From positions 1-9,733 of the forward strand of contig USJI01000017.1 of assembly GCA_900554975.1 (NCBI GenBank): a stretch of DNA of 9,733 nt, read 5' to 3'. Positions 1 through 7,146 of the stretch are shown piece by piece. Made by a program: the position numbers and the translations under genes. The DNA is from an uncultured Ruminococcus sp. GTDB taxonomy: Bacteria > Bacillota > Clostridia > Oscillospirales > Ruminococcaceae. Position 1 is the first letter of the stretch; every line of letters starts with the position of its first letter. The notes beneath the pieces are model-generated. The model was not told where the DNA came from, did not search any database, and saw only the letters and a program-made list of their open reading frames with translations.

Positions 1-380
1 TTGCTCAGGCATGGGAATTTGTTTCAAAGCTTCCGGACGGCATACACACTCATATTGAACAGGGAGGCAAAAACCTTTCCGGCGGGCAAAGACAGCGTCT
101 TACAATTGCCAGAGCACTAGTCGGAAATCCGCCTGTCGTAATACTTGATGACAGTATGAGTGCCCTTGACTATGCAACAGATTTAGCTCTCAGAAAAGCT
201 ATTGAATCAGAACTTTCAGATACAGCAGTTATTATGATTTCCCAGAGAGCAACGACACTTCAGAATGCAAATGAAATTCTTGTTCTCGATGACGGCAAAA
301 CAGCCGGTTTCGGAACTCATTCCGAGCTTCTTGAAAACTGTCAGGAATATCTTGAGATATACAATTCGCAAATGAGCTGA
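1..380 (+). CDS. ABC exporter subunit 1, C-terminal fragment (degenerate-site half of a heterodimer)
   Basis: This is the last 125 residues of an ATP-binding cassette domain; the gene starts left of the window and the frame is open from base 3. Visible motifs are a canonical signature LSGGQ (fragment residues 25-29), Walker B VVILDD (45-50), D-loop SALD (53-56), and ISQR at the switch position (79-82). The catalytic Walker B glutamate is Asp50 and the switch histidine is Gln81, so this subunit's own ATP site should hydrolyse poorly. Its intact LSGGQ would complete the partner's site. This is the pattern known for the first subunit of heterodimeric exporters such as TM287/288 and BmrCD. The next gene starts 21 bases downstream and encodes a matching partner, so the two are almost certainly co-transcribed. 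The substrate cannot be told; drug or lipid export is typical. The membrane domain and Walker A are outside the window. Confidence 0.93.
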   Translation, partial: AQAWEFVSKLPDGIHTHIEQGGKNLSGGQRQRLTIARALVGNPPVVILDDSMSALDYATDLALRKAIESELSDTAVIMISQRATTLQNANEILVLDDGKTAGFGTHSELLENCQEYLEIYNSQMS

Positions 381-389
381 TACAGAAAC

Positions 390-394
390 GGAGA
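390..394 (+). promoter_or_regulatory. Ribosome binding site of ABC exporter subunit 2
   Basis: GGAGA lies 7 bases before the ATG at 402, within the 21-base gap after the stop codon of subunit 1. No promoter fits in the gap, so expression should depend on the upstream gene's transcript. Confidence 0.75.
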
Positions 395-401
395 TTTAAA
401 A

Positions 402-2147
402 ATGTTTAAAACTTTAAAACGTATACTTCAATATACAAAGCCGTATAAAATTCACCTGATAACAGCAATCATCTGTTCATTTATCGGCGTGGTACTCTCG
501 CTTTTCGTACCAATCCTCATCGGTAAGGGCGTTGACGTAATCGTGGGAAAGGGAAATGTAAATTTTACAAGACTGCTTGAAATATGTGCGGTAATTGCAG
601 TTGTTGTTATTATAAGCACATTCTTCCAGTGGATAACCTCCCTTGCGACCAACAAGCTTTCTTACAATACTATAAAGGACATAAGAAAAGACCTTTTTGA
701 ACGTCTAAACGCCGTACCGCTGAAATTCATAGACGGGAGTTCCAAGGGCGACCTTATCGGCAGAGCAGTAAATGATATTGAAACTATTTCAGACGGACTT
801 CTTCAGGGATTTACCCAGCTTTTCAGCGGTGTTGTAACAATTCTGGGAACACTCGTTTTCATGCTTTCAATAAATGTAAAAATTGCACTTCTTGTTGTTA
901 TTCTTACTCCAATTTCACTTTTCACTGCCGCCAAAATAACCAAACTCAGCCATGATTCTTTTACAGAGCAGTCTAGACTGAGAGGAAAAATGAGCGGATT
1001 TACAGAAGAAATGGTCGGAAACCAGAAGATAGTCAAGGGATTTTCATATGAAAAAAGAGCCGAAAAAACATTCTCACAGATAAACGAAGACATGAGAAAA
1101 AGTGGTGTCAAGGCTGTATTCTTTTCATCTATGACAAACCCTACAACACGTTTTGTAAACGGTCTTATTTATGCAGCTGTCGGAACTGCCGGAGCACTAA
1201 GTGCGATAGGTACAGTTAAATTCCTCGGTGTAATTTCCGTAGGACAGCTTTCAAGCTTTCTTTCCTATTCAAACCAGTATACAAAACCTTTCAATGAAAT
1301 TTCGGGAGTTGTTACCGAACTCCAGAATGCTGTTGCATCTGCCGAAAGAGTCTTTGCGGTAATTGATGAACCTGCCGAATCTTCCGATGAAAACAAGGAA
1401 GTTCTTACAGAATGCGACGGAACACTTACTATGGAAAATGTAGGCTTCTCCTATATTCCGGAAAAGCCTCTCATACAGAATTTCAACCTGAACGTAAAAC
1501 CGGGACAGAAAATCGCCATTGTAGGTCCGACAGGCTGCGGAAAAACAACTATAATAAATCTTCTGCTGAGATTTTATGACATCAACACAGGTGTTATCCA
1601 CATTTCGGGAAAGAACACAATGGACATCACACGTTCAAGCCTTCGCTCACAGTTCGGAATGGTTTTACAGGATACATGGCTTTTCAGCGGAACTGTTGCG
1701 GACAACATAGCTTACGGCAAACCGGGAGCAACCATGGATGAGATAACTGCCGCCGCAAAGGCTGTTCATGCACACAGTTTCATAAAGCGTCTTCCGCAGG
1801 GATATAACACAGTAATAGATGAAGAAGGAAGCGGACTTTCACAGGGACAGAAACAGCTTATCTCAATTGCAAGAATCATGATAACAGACCCTCCTATGCT
1901 GATTCTTGACGAAGCAACTTCCAGCATCGACATCAGAACAGAACAGCGTATTCAGCGTGCATTTGAAAAGATAATGACAGGCAAAACAAGCTTTATTATT
2001 GCCCACCGCCTTTCAACAATCAAGAATGCAGATGTTATCCTTGTTATGAGGGACGGAAATATTATAGAGCAGGGCAACCACGATGAACTCATAGAAAAGA
2101 AAGGATTCTACTCCAAGCTTTACAACAGTCAGTTTGCCTCTGTATAA
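402..2147 (+). CDS. ABC exporter subunit 2 (membrane domain plus ATPase, consensus-site half)
   Basis: A complete 581-residue half-transporter of the usual length for type IV (MsbA/BmrA-like) exporters. Residues ~1-310 form the membrane domain, with hydrophobic helices near 16-40, 60-80, 137-157, 160-178, 250-272 and 275-290. Residues ~340-581 form the ATPase: Walker A GPTGCGKT (375-382), Q-loop Gln423, signature LSQGQ (479-483), Walker B MLILDE with Glu504, and switch His535. Catalytic residues are intact but the signature has Gln for the second position of the GG pair. This fits the partner gene just upstream, which has LSGGQ but a degenerate Walker B and switch. The heterodimer would therefore have one consensus site (Walker motifs here, LSGGQ there) and one degenerate site. 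The start is supported by GGAGA at 390-394, 7 bases before ATG. The gene ends at a strong terminator. The family assignment is secure; the substrate is unknown. Confidence 0.95.
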   Translation: MFKTLKRILQYTKPYKIHLITAIICSFIGVVLSLFVPILIGKGVDVIVGKGNVNFTRLLEICAVIAVVVIISTFFQWITSLATNKLSYNTIKDIRKDLFERLNAVPLKFIDGSSKGDLIGRAVNDIETISDGLLQGFTQLFSGVVTILGTLVFMLSINVKIALLVVILTPISLFTAAKITKLSHDSFTEQSRLRGKMSGFTEEMVGNQKIVKGFSYEKRAEKTFSQINEDMRKSGVKAVFFSSMTNPTTRFVNGLIYAAVGTAGALSAIGTVKFLGVISVGQLSSFLSYSNQYTKPFNEISGVVTELQNAVASAERVFAVIDEPAESSDENKEVLTECDGTLTMENVGFSYIPEKPLIQNFNLNVKPGQKIAIVGPTGCGKTTIINLLLRFYDINTGVIHISGKNTMDITRSSLRSQFGMVLQDTWLFSGTVADNIAYGKPGATMDEITAAAKAVHAHSFIKRLPQGYNTVIDEEGSGLSQGQKQLISIARIMITDPPMLILDEATSSIDIRTEQRIQRAFEKIMTGKTSFIIAHRLSTIKNADVILVMRDGNIIEQGNHDELIEKKGFYSKLYNSQFASV

Positions 2148-2157
2148 TAAACAAAAT

Positions 2158-2181
2158 AAGGGACGCTTTAAAGCGTCCCTT
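2158..2181. terminator. Bidirectional intrinsic terminator between convergent genes
   Basis: A perfect 24-base palindrome centred on TTTAAA, with GGGACGC/GCGTCCC arms. It starts 10 bases after the ABC exporter stop and ends 18 bases from the stop of the convergent GTPase gene. On the + strand it is followed by TTAAATTTAT and on the - strand by TTATTTTG, so it can end transcription from both sides. Confidence 0.85.
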
Positions 2182-2199
2182 TAAATTTATAAAGTGTTT

Positions 2200-3180
2200 T
2201 CAGATTGAAACGTATTCATCATCGTCATTATACTTTTTCAGATAATCATCTATTCTCTTACGGTCAATATCATCACCTATAACTATAAGAACCGACTGTC
2301 CGTTCTGAACGTCTGATATCTCCGTCCTTTCACTGGTTGCATTTATTTTCAGCCATTTTCCGCTGTCCGATGGCAATGCACCCTTGATACGGAAAATCTT
2401 TCCGCATTCGCTATCGCTCATGATGCCCTCTATAACCGGCTTTATTTTATCTTCCGGAATGTGTATATGCATAAAATAATGTGCCTTGCTCTGTATAGTT
2501 TCACTGCTGAACTGTTTTACATAACTCGAACTTCTGTAACCTGCCGACAGAAATGCTTCATAATCATCTTCGGTAAAGTTTTCCCAACTTTTTGCAATAA
2601 TATCATTCATGCTGAATTTTCTTCCACACTGTATTCCCGCAAGTGAACGGTTAATATGCTCCAGGATATGCTCTGAAATCTGCCTGGTCTGTTCTTCACT
2701 TTCGGTATTCAGTTTGCTCAGAACAAGTTTTCCGCAGCAGGAAGCTTCAGACGCCAGAAGGTATTCCATCTGTTCCGAAAGTATATCCTCCATTCCGGAA
2801 TCCGCAATCGTAATTATACTTCCGATCTCAAACCATCTGTCCAGAGGGGATTCATAAAGCGTATCAAAAAATTCGTCCATGTCAAATATTCCGGAAGGTT
2901 CCATGATAATGCGGTCGAAATGCTGCATTCCCAGTGAAATAAGCTGTGTTTTGAATCTTCTTTTATGACAGTTCGGATCTCCGCAGCCGGAAATCATCTC
3001 AAGCTGACAATTATCACATTTCAGATCCTGAAGAAGCATCATGTCAACATTGACTGCACCGAAATCATTTTCCAGAATTGCAATTTTCATTCCCTTGTTT
3101 ATAAGGTATCTGGCATAACTGCGGATAAACGTTGTTTTTCCCGAACCAAGAATACCTGTTATCAGATCTATTTTAGTCAT
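2200..3180 (-). CDS. COG0523/CobW-type G3E GTPase, probable metallochaperone-like protein
   Basis: 326 residues from the ATG at 3180; an ATG two codons earlier (3186) gives 328 and is the numbering used here. The N-terminal GTPase domain shows P-loop GILGSGKTT (11-19), ENDFGAVNVD after the second strand (39-48), EPSG (96-99) as the G3-like motif of the family, and SKLN (157-160) where NKxD is expected. A small C-terminal CobW_C-like domain follows (~236-320, starting near HYFMHIHI). Family members insert or traffic metals (cobalt, zinc, nickel, iron) using GTP, but the metal cannot be told here. The usual CxCC metal motif is replaced by SGCGDPNCHKR (66-76), preceded by a CDNC pair (57-60). 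The later start is preferred because CGGAGAG abuts the first ATG but sits 6 bases from the second. No cobalamin riboswitch or Zur-like operator is evident upstream. The gene is monocistronic, between its own promoter and the convergent terminator. Confidence 0.88.
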   Translation of the reverse strand: MTKIDLITGILGSGKTTFIRSYARYLINKGMKIAILENDFGAVNVDMMLLQDLKCDNCQLEMISGCGDPNCHKRRFKTQLISLGMQHFDRIIMEPSGIFDMDEFFDTLYESPLDRWFEIGSIITIADSGMEDILSEQMEYLLASEASCCGKLVLSKLNTESEEQTRQISEHILEHINRSLAGIQCGRKFSMNDIIAKSWENFTEDDYEAFLSAGYRSSSYVKQFSSETIQSKAHYFMHIHIPEDKIKPVIEGIMSDSECGKIFRIKGALPSDSGKWLKINATSERTEISDVQNGQSVLIVIGDDIDRKRIDDYLKKYNDDDEYVSI

Positions 3181-3217
3181 ATTCATCTCTCCGTTTCACT
3201 ATGAATTCCACACCCTA

Positions 3218-3246
3218 ATTGTATCACGCTGTACTGTGAATGTCAA
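3218..3246 (-). promoter_or_regulatory. Sigma-A type promoter of the GTPase gene
   Basis: Read on the - strand, TTGACA (3246-3241) is followed by a 17-base spacer and TACAAT (3223-3218). This is a consensus -35 and a one-mismatch -10. The implied start of transcription near 3211 gives a leader of about 30 bases, too short for a riboswitch. Confidence 0.8.
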
Positions 3247-3267
3247 ACAAGTTAACCACGACAACAA

Positions 3268-3292
3268 GAGCCTGCATATTTTATGCAGGCTC
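3268..3292 (-). terminator. Intrinsic terminator of the ABC-F gene
   Basis: An 11-base-pair stem (GAGCCTGCATA with its complement) with a 3-base loop, 21 bases after the ABC-F stop. On the - strand it is followed by TTGTTGTCG, a weak T tract; on the + strand it is followed by AGTATTTTTATT. The only gene that could use it on present evidence is the ABC-F gene, though the + side has the better tail. Confidence 0.7.
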
Positions 3293-3313
3293 AGTATTTT
3301 TATTCAGAAAGAA

Positions 3314-4909
3314 TTATCCCATATTTTTCTTGAATTCAAGAAATTCTTCATAAGTTCCCTGTCTGTCTATACAGCCTTCAGGAGTGATTTCAATAATTCT
3401 GTTTGCTACTGTCTGGAGTATCTCATGGTCGTGTGACGCAAGGAGAATAACTCCCTTAAAGCTTACAAGACCGTTGTTAACAGCGGTAATGCTTTCAAGG
3501 TCAAGATGGTTTGTCGGACGGTCAAGAACCAGTACGTTTGAGCCGAAAAGCATCATTCGTGAAAACATACATCTTACCTTTTCGCCGCCTGAAAGAACAT
3601 TGACTTTCTTGTAAACGTCATCTCCGGAAAAGAGCATTCTTCCCAAAAATCCACGAAGGTAGGTGTCTGTTTCATCGGTTGAATACTGTCTCATCCAGTC
3701 GATTATAGACATTTCACAGCCGTCAAAATATTTGTTGTTATCTGCCGGAAAATAAGAAGTTGATGTTGAAATTCCCCATTTGAAATTACCTTCATCAGGC
3801 TGTTCCTCTTCCATGAGAATTTTAAACAGCATTGTTATCGCCTGTTCACTTTCGCTGATAAATGCGACTTTGTCAGTTCTGCCGAGAGTGAAGTTTATAT
3901 TATTCAGAAGCTTTTCACCGTCAACTGTCTTTGAAATTCCGTTTACTGTAAGAATTTCCTTTCCGAGTTCCCTTTCAGGACTGAATCCGATGAACGGATA
4001 CTTTCGGCTTGACGCCGGCATTTCCTCAACAGTAAGATTATCAAGGAGCTTTCTTCTTGAAGTTGCCTGTTTGGATTTTGACTTGTTAGCCGAGAAACGT
4101 TCAATAAATGCTTTAAGTTCCTTTATCTTTTCTTCAGTTTTCTTATTCTGCTGTTTTATCATTCTCTGCATAAGCTGGCTGGACTCATACCAGAATTCGT
4201 AGTTTCCGACATACATCTTAATTTTCGTATAGTCTATATCAACAATATGCGTGCAGACATTGTTAAGAAAATGTCTGTCGTGGGATACTACAAGAACCGT
4301 ACCGAAATATTCCGCAAGGAAATCTTCCAGCCATCTTACAGCATCAATATCAAGATGGTTTGTAGGCTCGTCCAGAAGAATTATATCAGGATTTCCGAAA
4401 AGTGCCTGAGCAAGCAGAACCTTTACCTTTTCATTACCTGAAAGTGATGACATCTGACTGTAAAGAATATCTTCGGAAAGTCCGAGACCCTGAATAAGCT
4501 TTGATGCGTCTGATTCAGCTTCCCAGCCATTCAGTTCAGCAAATTCCCCTTCAAGTTCCGAAGCTTCAACACCATCCTCCTCGGAAAAATCTTCTTTTGC
4601 ATACAAAGCATCCTTACGCTTCATTATTTCGTAAAGTCTTGCATTTCCCATTATAACCGTATCAAGAACGGTATATTCTTCAAATGCGAAGTGATCCTGT
4701 CTTAAAACGGAAAGGCGGACACCCTTCTGTATTGCCACTTCACCTGTTGTCGGTTCAAGTTCTCCGCAGAGTATTTTCAGAAAAGTTGACTTTCCCGCAC
4801 CGTTTGCACCGATAATTCCATAACAGTTACCGCCTGTGAATTTAAGGTCAACATTTTTGAAAAGTGTTGTTCCGCCAAACTGCATACTAACGTTTGAAAC
4901 TGTAATCAT
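3314..4909 (-). CDS. ABC-F family ATPase, YbiT type, with degenerate second ATP site
   Basis: A soluble protein with two ABC domains and no membrane segment, 531 residues from ATG 4909. The longest frame begins at 4924 (536 residues; numbering below uses it). Phrases such as FAFEEYTVLDTVIMG and SANKSKSKQATSRR match my memory of E. coli YbiT (~530 residues), a translation-associated ABC-F protein that acts at the ribosome. Domain 1 is intact: Walker A GANGAGKST (39-47), signature LSGNE (161-165), Walker B IILLDE with Glu186, His215. A charged linker spans ~245-310. Domain 2 has LSGGE (444-448) and His498, but Walker A is replaced by SESEQAIT (357-364) and the Walker B glutamate by Arg469. So only one composite site (domain 1 Walker motifs with the domain 2 signature) should hydrolyse ATP. 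The start at 4909 is chosen because GGAG lies inside the first codons of the longer frame, 9 bases upstream. Antibiotic resistance is possible for ABC-F proteins but nothing here points to it. Confidence 0.9.
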   Translation of the reverse strand: MITVSNVSMQFGGTTLFKNVDLKFTGGNCYGIIGANGAGKSTFLKILCGELEPTTGEVAIQKGVRLSVLRQDHFAFEEYTVLDTVIMGNARLYEIMKRKDALYAKEDFSEEDGVEASELEGEFAELNGWEAESDASKLIQGLGLSEDILYSQMSSLSGNEKVKVLLAQALFGNPDIILLDEPTNHLDIDAVRWLEDFLAEYFGTVLVVSHDRHFLNNVCTHIVDIDYTKIKMYVGNYEFWYESSQLMQRMIKQQNKKTEEKIKELKAFIERFSANKSKSKQATSRRKLLDNLTVEEMPASSRKYPFIGFSPERELGKEILTVNGISKTVDGEKLLNNINFTLGRTDKVAFISESEQAITMLFKILMEEEQPDEGNFKWGISTSTSYFPADNNKYFDGCEMSIIDWMRQYSTDETDTYLRGFLGRMLFSGDDVYKKVNVLSGGEKVRCMFSRMMLFGSNVLVLDRPTNHLDLESITAVNNGLVSFKGVILLASHDHEILQTVANRIIEITPEGCIDRQGTYEEFLEFKKNMG

Positions 4910-4944
4910 CAAAAAATTCTCCATTCAAAAATATAATCATAATT

Positions 4945-4973
4945 ATTATATCATAAATATAGTTTTAATTCAA
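4945..4973 (-). promoter_or_regulatory. Sigma-A type promoter of the ABC-F gene
   Basis: On the - strand, TTGAAT (4973-4968), a 17-base AT-rich spacer, then a perfect TATAAT (4950-4945). Transcription would start near 4938, leaving only ~14 bases before the ATG at 4924 but ~29 before the preferred ATG at 4909. Confidence 0.8.
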
Positions 4974-4981
4974 GAGATAAA

Positions 4982-4998
4982 CTGTAAAGCTTTTACAG
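4982..4998. promoter_or_regulatory. Inverted repeat upstream of the ABC-F promoter, possible operator
   Basis: CTGTAAA and TTTACAG form a perfect 7-base inverted repeat around a 3-base centre. It begins 8 bases upstream of the -35 box and lies between that promoter and the terminator of the neighbouring operon. A 3-base loop and no T tract argue against a terminator. A regulator-binding site is possible but unproven; chance is not excluded in AT-rich DNA. Confidence 0.35.
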
Positions 4999-5017
4999 AC
5001 TATTCACATCATACAAA

Positions 5018-5043
5018 AAGGACGTCCTTAAAAAGACGCCCTT
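5018..5043 (-). terminator. Intrinsic terminator of the nad/AI-2E operon
   Basis: On the - strand, AAGGGCGTC pairs with GACGTCCTT (9 pairs, one G-U) around an 8-base T-rich loop, followed by TTTGTAT. It lies 6 bases beyond the stop of the AI-2E family gene, so it should end the nadB-nadC-transporter transcript. Confidence 0.8.
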
Positions 5044-5049
5044 AAATTT

Positions 5050-6267
5050 CTATTTTGTTTCATCATTCTTTGCAATTTTACTTTCTTTTTCCGATTTTCT
5101 TATTTTCTCTCCGATAAGAGCATACAGAATTGAAACTATCGGAACGCCGAGAATCATTCCAAGCACACCGCCGATTCCTCCGCCGACAGTAATTGCAAAC
5201 AGAACCCACAGTGCCGGAAGTCCGATAGAATTTCCGACCACCTTAGGATAAATAAGGTTTGAATCTATCTGCTGTATCACAATAATAAATACCACAAACC
5301 AGACAGCTTTTATAGGATCAACAAGCAGCTGTATGAATGCTCCGGGAATAGTTCCGAGAATAGGCCCGACTATCGGTATCATATTGGTTATACCGATAAT
5401 AACGCTGATAAGCGGAGCATAATCAAATCTGAAAATCGACATTCCGATAAAGCACATTATTCCGAGTATCACAGCTTCTGTGAGCTGACCGCTTATGAAA
5501 TTTGCAAATGTGTCATAAGCAAGAGTCATTATTTTTTCAAGCCGATTATACTTACTTTTAAACACAAGCTTTGCTATCGTTTTTGCATTTTTCTTCAGTC
5601 GCTGTTTATCCAGAAGAATATATACTGAAAAAACAATTCCCACAACGAAATCAACAGCACCGCTTATAATACTTGATGTTATATCCACAGTTTTGCTTAA
5701 AAGATTCGGAATATAATCAGTAATGTTTGAAATAAGGTCATTAACTTTTCCGACAAGCTCGTCTGTATTTATCTTGTCATTGAGAAATGACATGACATTA
5801 AACCTGTTGGACTCAACAAAATTCATGAGATTATTTGCATAACCGCTGAAATTTTCACCAAACAGTAACATACTTTTTGATATCTGCGGTACAATAAAGC
5901 AGATTATTCCGATTATAACCGCAAACATTATCACATAAGTTGTCACACACGCCATTATGAATGAAACTTTTCCCGACTTTCCGGAAACAAGCACAACGCT
6001 TTTCCCGACCTTTTTCTTGCGGAATTTATTTTTCAGTACCGCAAAAAGCCGCCTGTACTTGACGTGGAAAAAATTCATAGGACGATTTAAAGCAAAGGCA
6101 ATTATACCGCCGATGATAACTGGTCTGAAAATTTTAAGAACCGCAGAAATCACCGCAAAAAATCCTTCATACCTGATAATAACAAATAAGGCAACTATCA
6201 GAACAAGTCCGCTGTAAACTATCGTTTTGGCAAGCCTGTTATTCTTAAACGAAAATTTCTTCTGCAT
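5050..6267 (-). CDS. AI-2E family (UPF0118/PerM-like) membrane protein
   Basis: 405 residues from ATG 6267. The frame can be extended 6 codons to a TTG at 6285, but the AAAGGAGGG at 6271-6279 lies between the two and fits only the ATG; residue numbers below count from the TTG. It is an integral membrane protein with hydrophobic stretches near 21-37, 45-65, 108-133, 203-224, 268-285, 290-312, 320-345 and 358-395. A basic cytoplasmic-type loop (KNKFRKKK, 85-92) and a long amphipathic stretch between ~134 and 200 are also seen. Family marks are IPIVGPILGTIPGA (303-316), YPKVVGNSIGLP (336-347) and the glycine-rich GGGIGGVLGMILGVP (358-372). Members include TqsA (autoinducer-2 export) and Na+/H+ antiporter-like proteins; the name does not establish the substrate. 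It follows nadC by 22 bases and ends the operon. A link to NAD metabolism is only suggested by position. Confidence 0.9.
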   Translation of the reverse strand: MQKKFSFKNNRLAKTIVYSGLVLIVALFVIIRYEGFFAVISAVLKIFRPVIIGGIIAFALNRPMNFFHVKYRRLFAVLKNKFRKKKVGKSVVLVSGKSGKVSFIMACVTTYVIMFAVIIGIICFIVPQISKSMLLFGENFSGYANNLMNFVESNRFNVMSFLNDKINTDELVGKVNDLISNITDYIPNLLSKTVDITSSIISGAVDFVVGIVFSVYILLDKQRLKKNAKTIAKLVFKSKYNRLEKIMTLAYDTFANFISGQLTEAVILGIMCFIGMSIFRFDYAPLISVIIGITNMIPIVGPILGTIPGAFIQLLVDPIKAVWFVVFIIVIQQIDSNLIYPKVVGNSIGLPALWVLFAITVGGGIGGVLGMILGVPIVSILYALIGEKIRKSEKESKIAKNDETK

Positions 6268-6270
6268 AAA

Positions 6271-6279
6271 CCCTCCTTT
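6271..6279 (-). promoter_or_regulatory. Strong Shine-Dalgarno site that sets the AI-2E protein start
   Basis: AAAGGAGGG on the - strand is a near-perfect match to the anti-Shine-Dalgarno sequence. AGGAGG lies 4 bases before ATG 6267, and no comparable site precedes the TTG at 6285. Confidence 0.75.
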
Positions 6280-6289
6280 GTTCAAAGGT

Positions 6290-7132
6290 TTATTTTGCTG
6301 TATTTATCTTCATGGAAATATCAAAGCATTTAACCGAATGAGTAAGTGCACCGAGAGAAATAATATCAACACCCGTCAGGGCTGTTTCTCTGAGGTTATC
6401 AAGAGTTATATTGCCTGAGGCTTCAAGCTTTGCTCTTCCTGCTGTTATCTCAACAGCCTTTTTCATATCCTCCGGACTCATATTGTCAAGCATAATAACT
6501 TCACATCCGCATCTGAGTGCTTCTTCGAGTTCCTCAAAATTGCGGACTTCAACTTCAACCTTTACCATGTGACCGCATTTTTCACGAAGTGCCTCAACAG
6601 CGGCTGTCATTGAACCGTATGCATCAATATGATTGTCCTTGAGCATCGCTCCGTCTGACAGATTGAAACGGTGATTTCTGCCGCCGCCGACTGTAACCGC
6701 ATATTTCTGCAATGCACGAAGTCCCGGAAGGGTCTTTCTTGTATCGGTTATTTTGGCATTTGTTCCTTCAGCAAGCTTTACACATTTATTTGTAGCTGTT
6801 GCGATACCTGACATATGCTGAAGAATATTAAGAGCTGTTCTTTCACCCTTCAGGAGTGTTTTTGTGCTTCCGCTGAAATTAGCAATTATATCGCCCTTTT
6901 TAACTTCTGTTCCGTCTTTAAGCAGAATCTGAGTTTCAACATTTCCGCCTGCAAGTTCAAATACTCTTGCAGCAATGTCAATTCCACAGAGAACTCCGCT
7001 GTCCTTGGCGACAAAATAAGCATTACTTTTGTGGTCATCGTCCAGAAGATTGTCAGTTGTAACATCAATATAGTTTATATCTTCGCATAAAGCTGTTTTT
7101 ATAATATTGTCAACATAAAGCTGGTTTAACAT
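6290..7132 (-). CDS. nadC: Quinolinate phosphoribosyltransferase (carboxylating)
   Basis: 280 residues, the normal NadC length. The enzyme converts quinolinate and PRPP to nicotinate mononucleotide, CO2 and pyrophosphate, the step joining de novo synthesis to the shared NAD pathway; it is cytosolic and usually dimeric. The N-terminal domain (~1-105) ends in ERTALNILQHMSGIAT (97-112). The barrel domain carries TRKTLPGLR (131-139), GGGRNHRFNLSD (149-160), KDNH (165-168), the EVEV strand (193-196), LDNM (215-218), EASGNI (237-242) and SLGALTHS (259-266). These include the expected Arg, Lys and His ligands for quinolinate and PRPP, and nothing essential is missing. AAAGGA lies 8 bases before the ATG and overlaps the stop codon of the upstream nadB frame, suggesting translational coupling. 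The next gene starts 22 bases on. The assignment is secure. Confidence 0.97.
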   Translation of the reverse strand: MLNQLYVDNIIKTALCEDINYIDVTTDNLLDDDHKSNAYFVAKDSGVLCGIDIAARVFELAGGNVETQILLKDGTEVKKGDIIANFSGSTKTLLKGERTALNILQHMSGIATATNKCVKLAEGTNAKITDTRKTLPGLRALQKYAVTVGGGRNHRFNLSDGAMLKDNHIDAYGSMTAAVEALREKCGHMVKVEVEVRNFEELEEALRCGCEVIMLDNMSPEDMKKAVEITAGRAKLEASGNITLDNLRETALTGVDIISLGALTHSVKCFDISMKINTAK

Positions 7133-7140
7133 ATTTTTAG

Positions 7141-7146
7141 TCCTTT
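7141..7146 (-). promoter_or_regulatory. nadC ribosome binding site overlapping the nadB stop
   Basis: AAAGGA on the - strand shares its first base with the TGA stop (7148-7146) of the upstream frame and sits 8 bases before the nadC ATG at 7132. This supports coupled translation of nadB and nadC. Confidence 0.7.

Noticed and set aside
1269..1601. A 110-codon - strand frame within the ABC exporter gene
   Set aside because: It is antisense to conserved transporter sequence, with no promoter or start signal seen.
3181..3260. A cobalamin riboswitch or metal-responsive leader ahead of the CobW-like gene
   Set aside because: The promoter places the transcript start only about 30 bases before the start codon, and no B12-box-like or Zur-like sequence is evident.
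3780..4202. A 140-codon frame on the + strand opposite the ABC-F gene
   Set aside because: It lies wholly antisense to a clear two-domain ATPase, has no recognisable motif and no convincing ribosome binding site.
4982..4998. The inverted repeat read as a terminator
   Set aside because: The stem is short and AT-rich, the loop is 3 bases, and no T run follows on either strand; a better terminator lies at 5018-5043.
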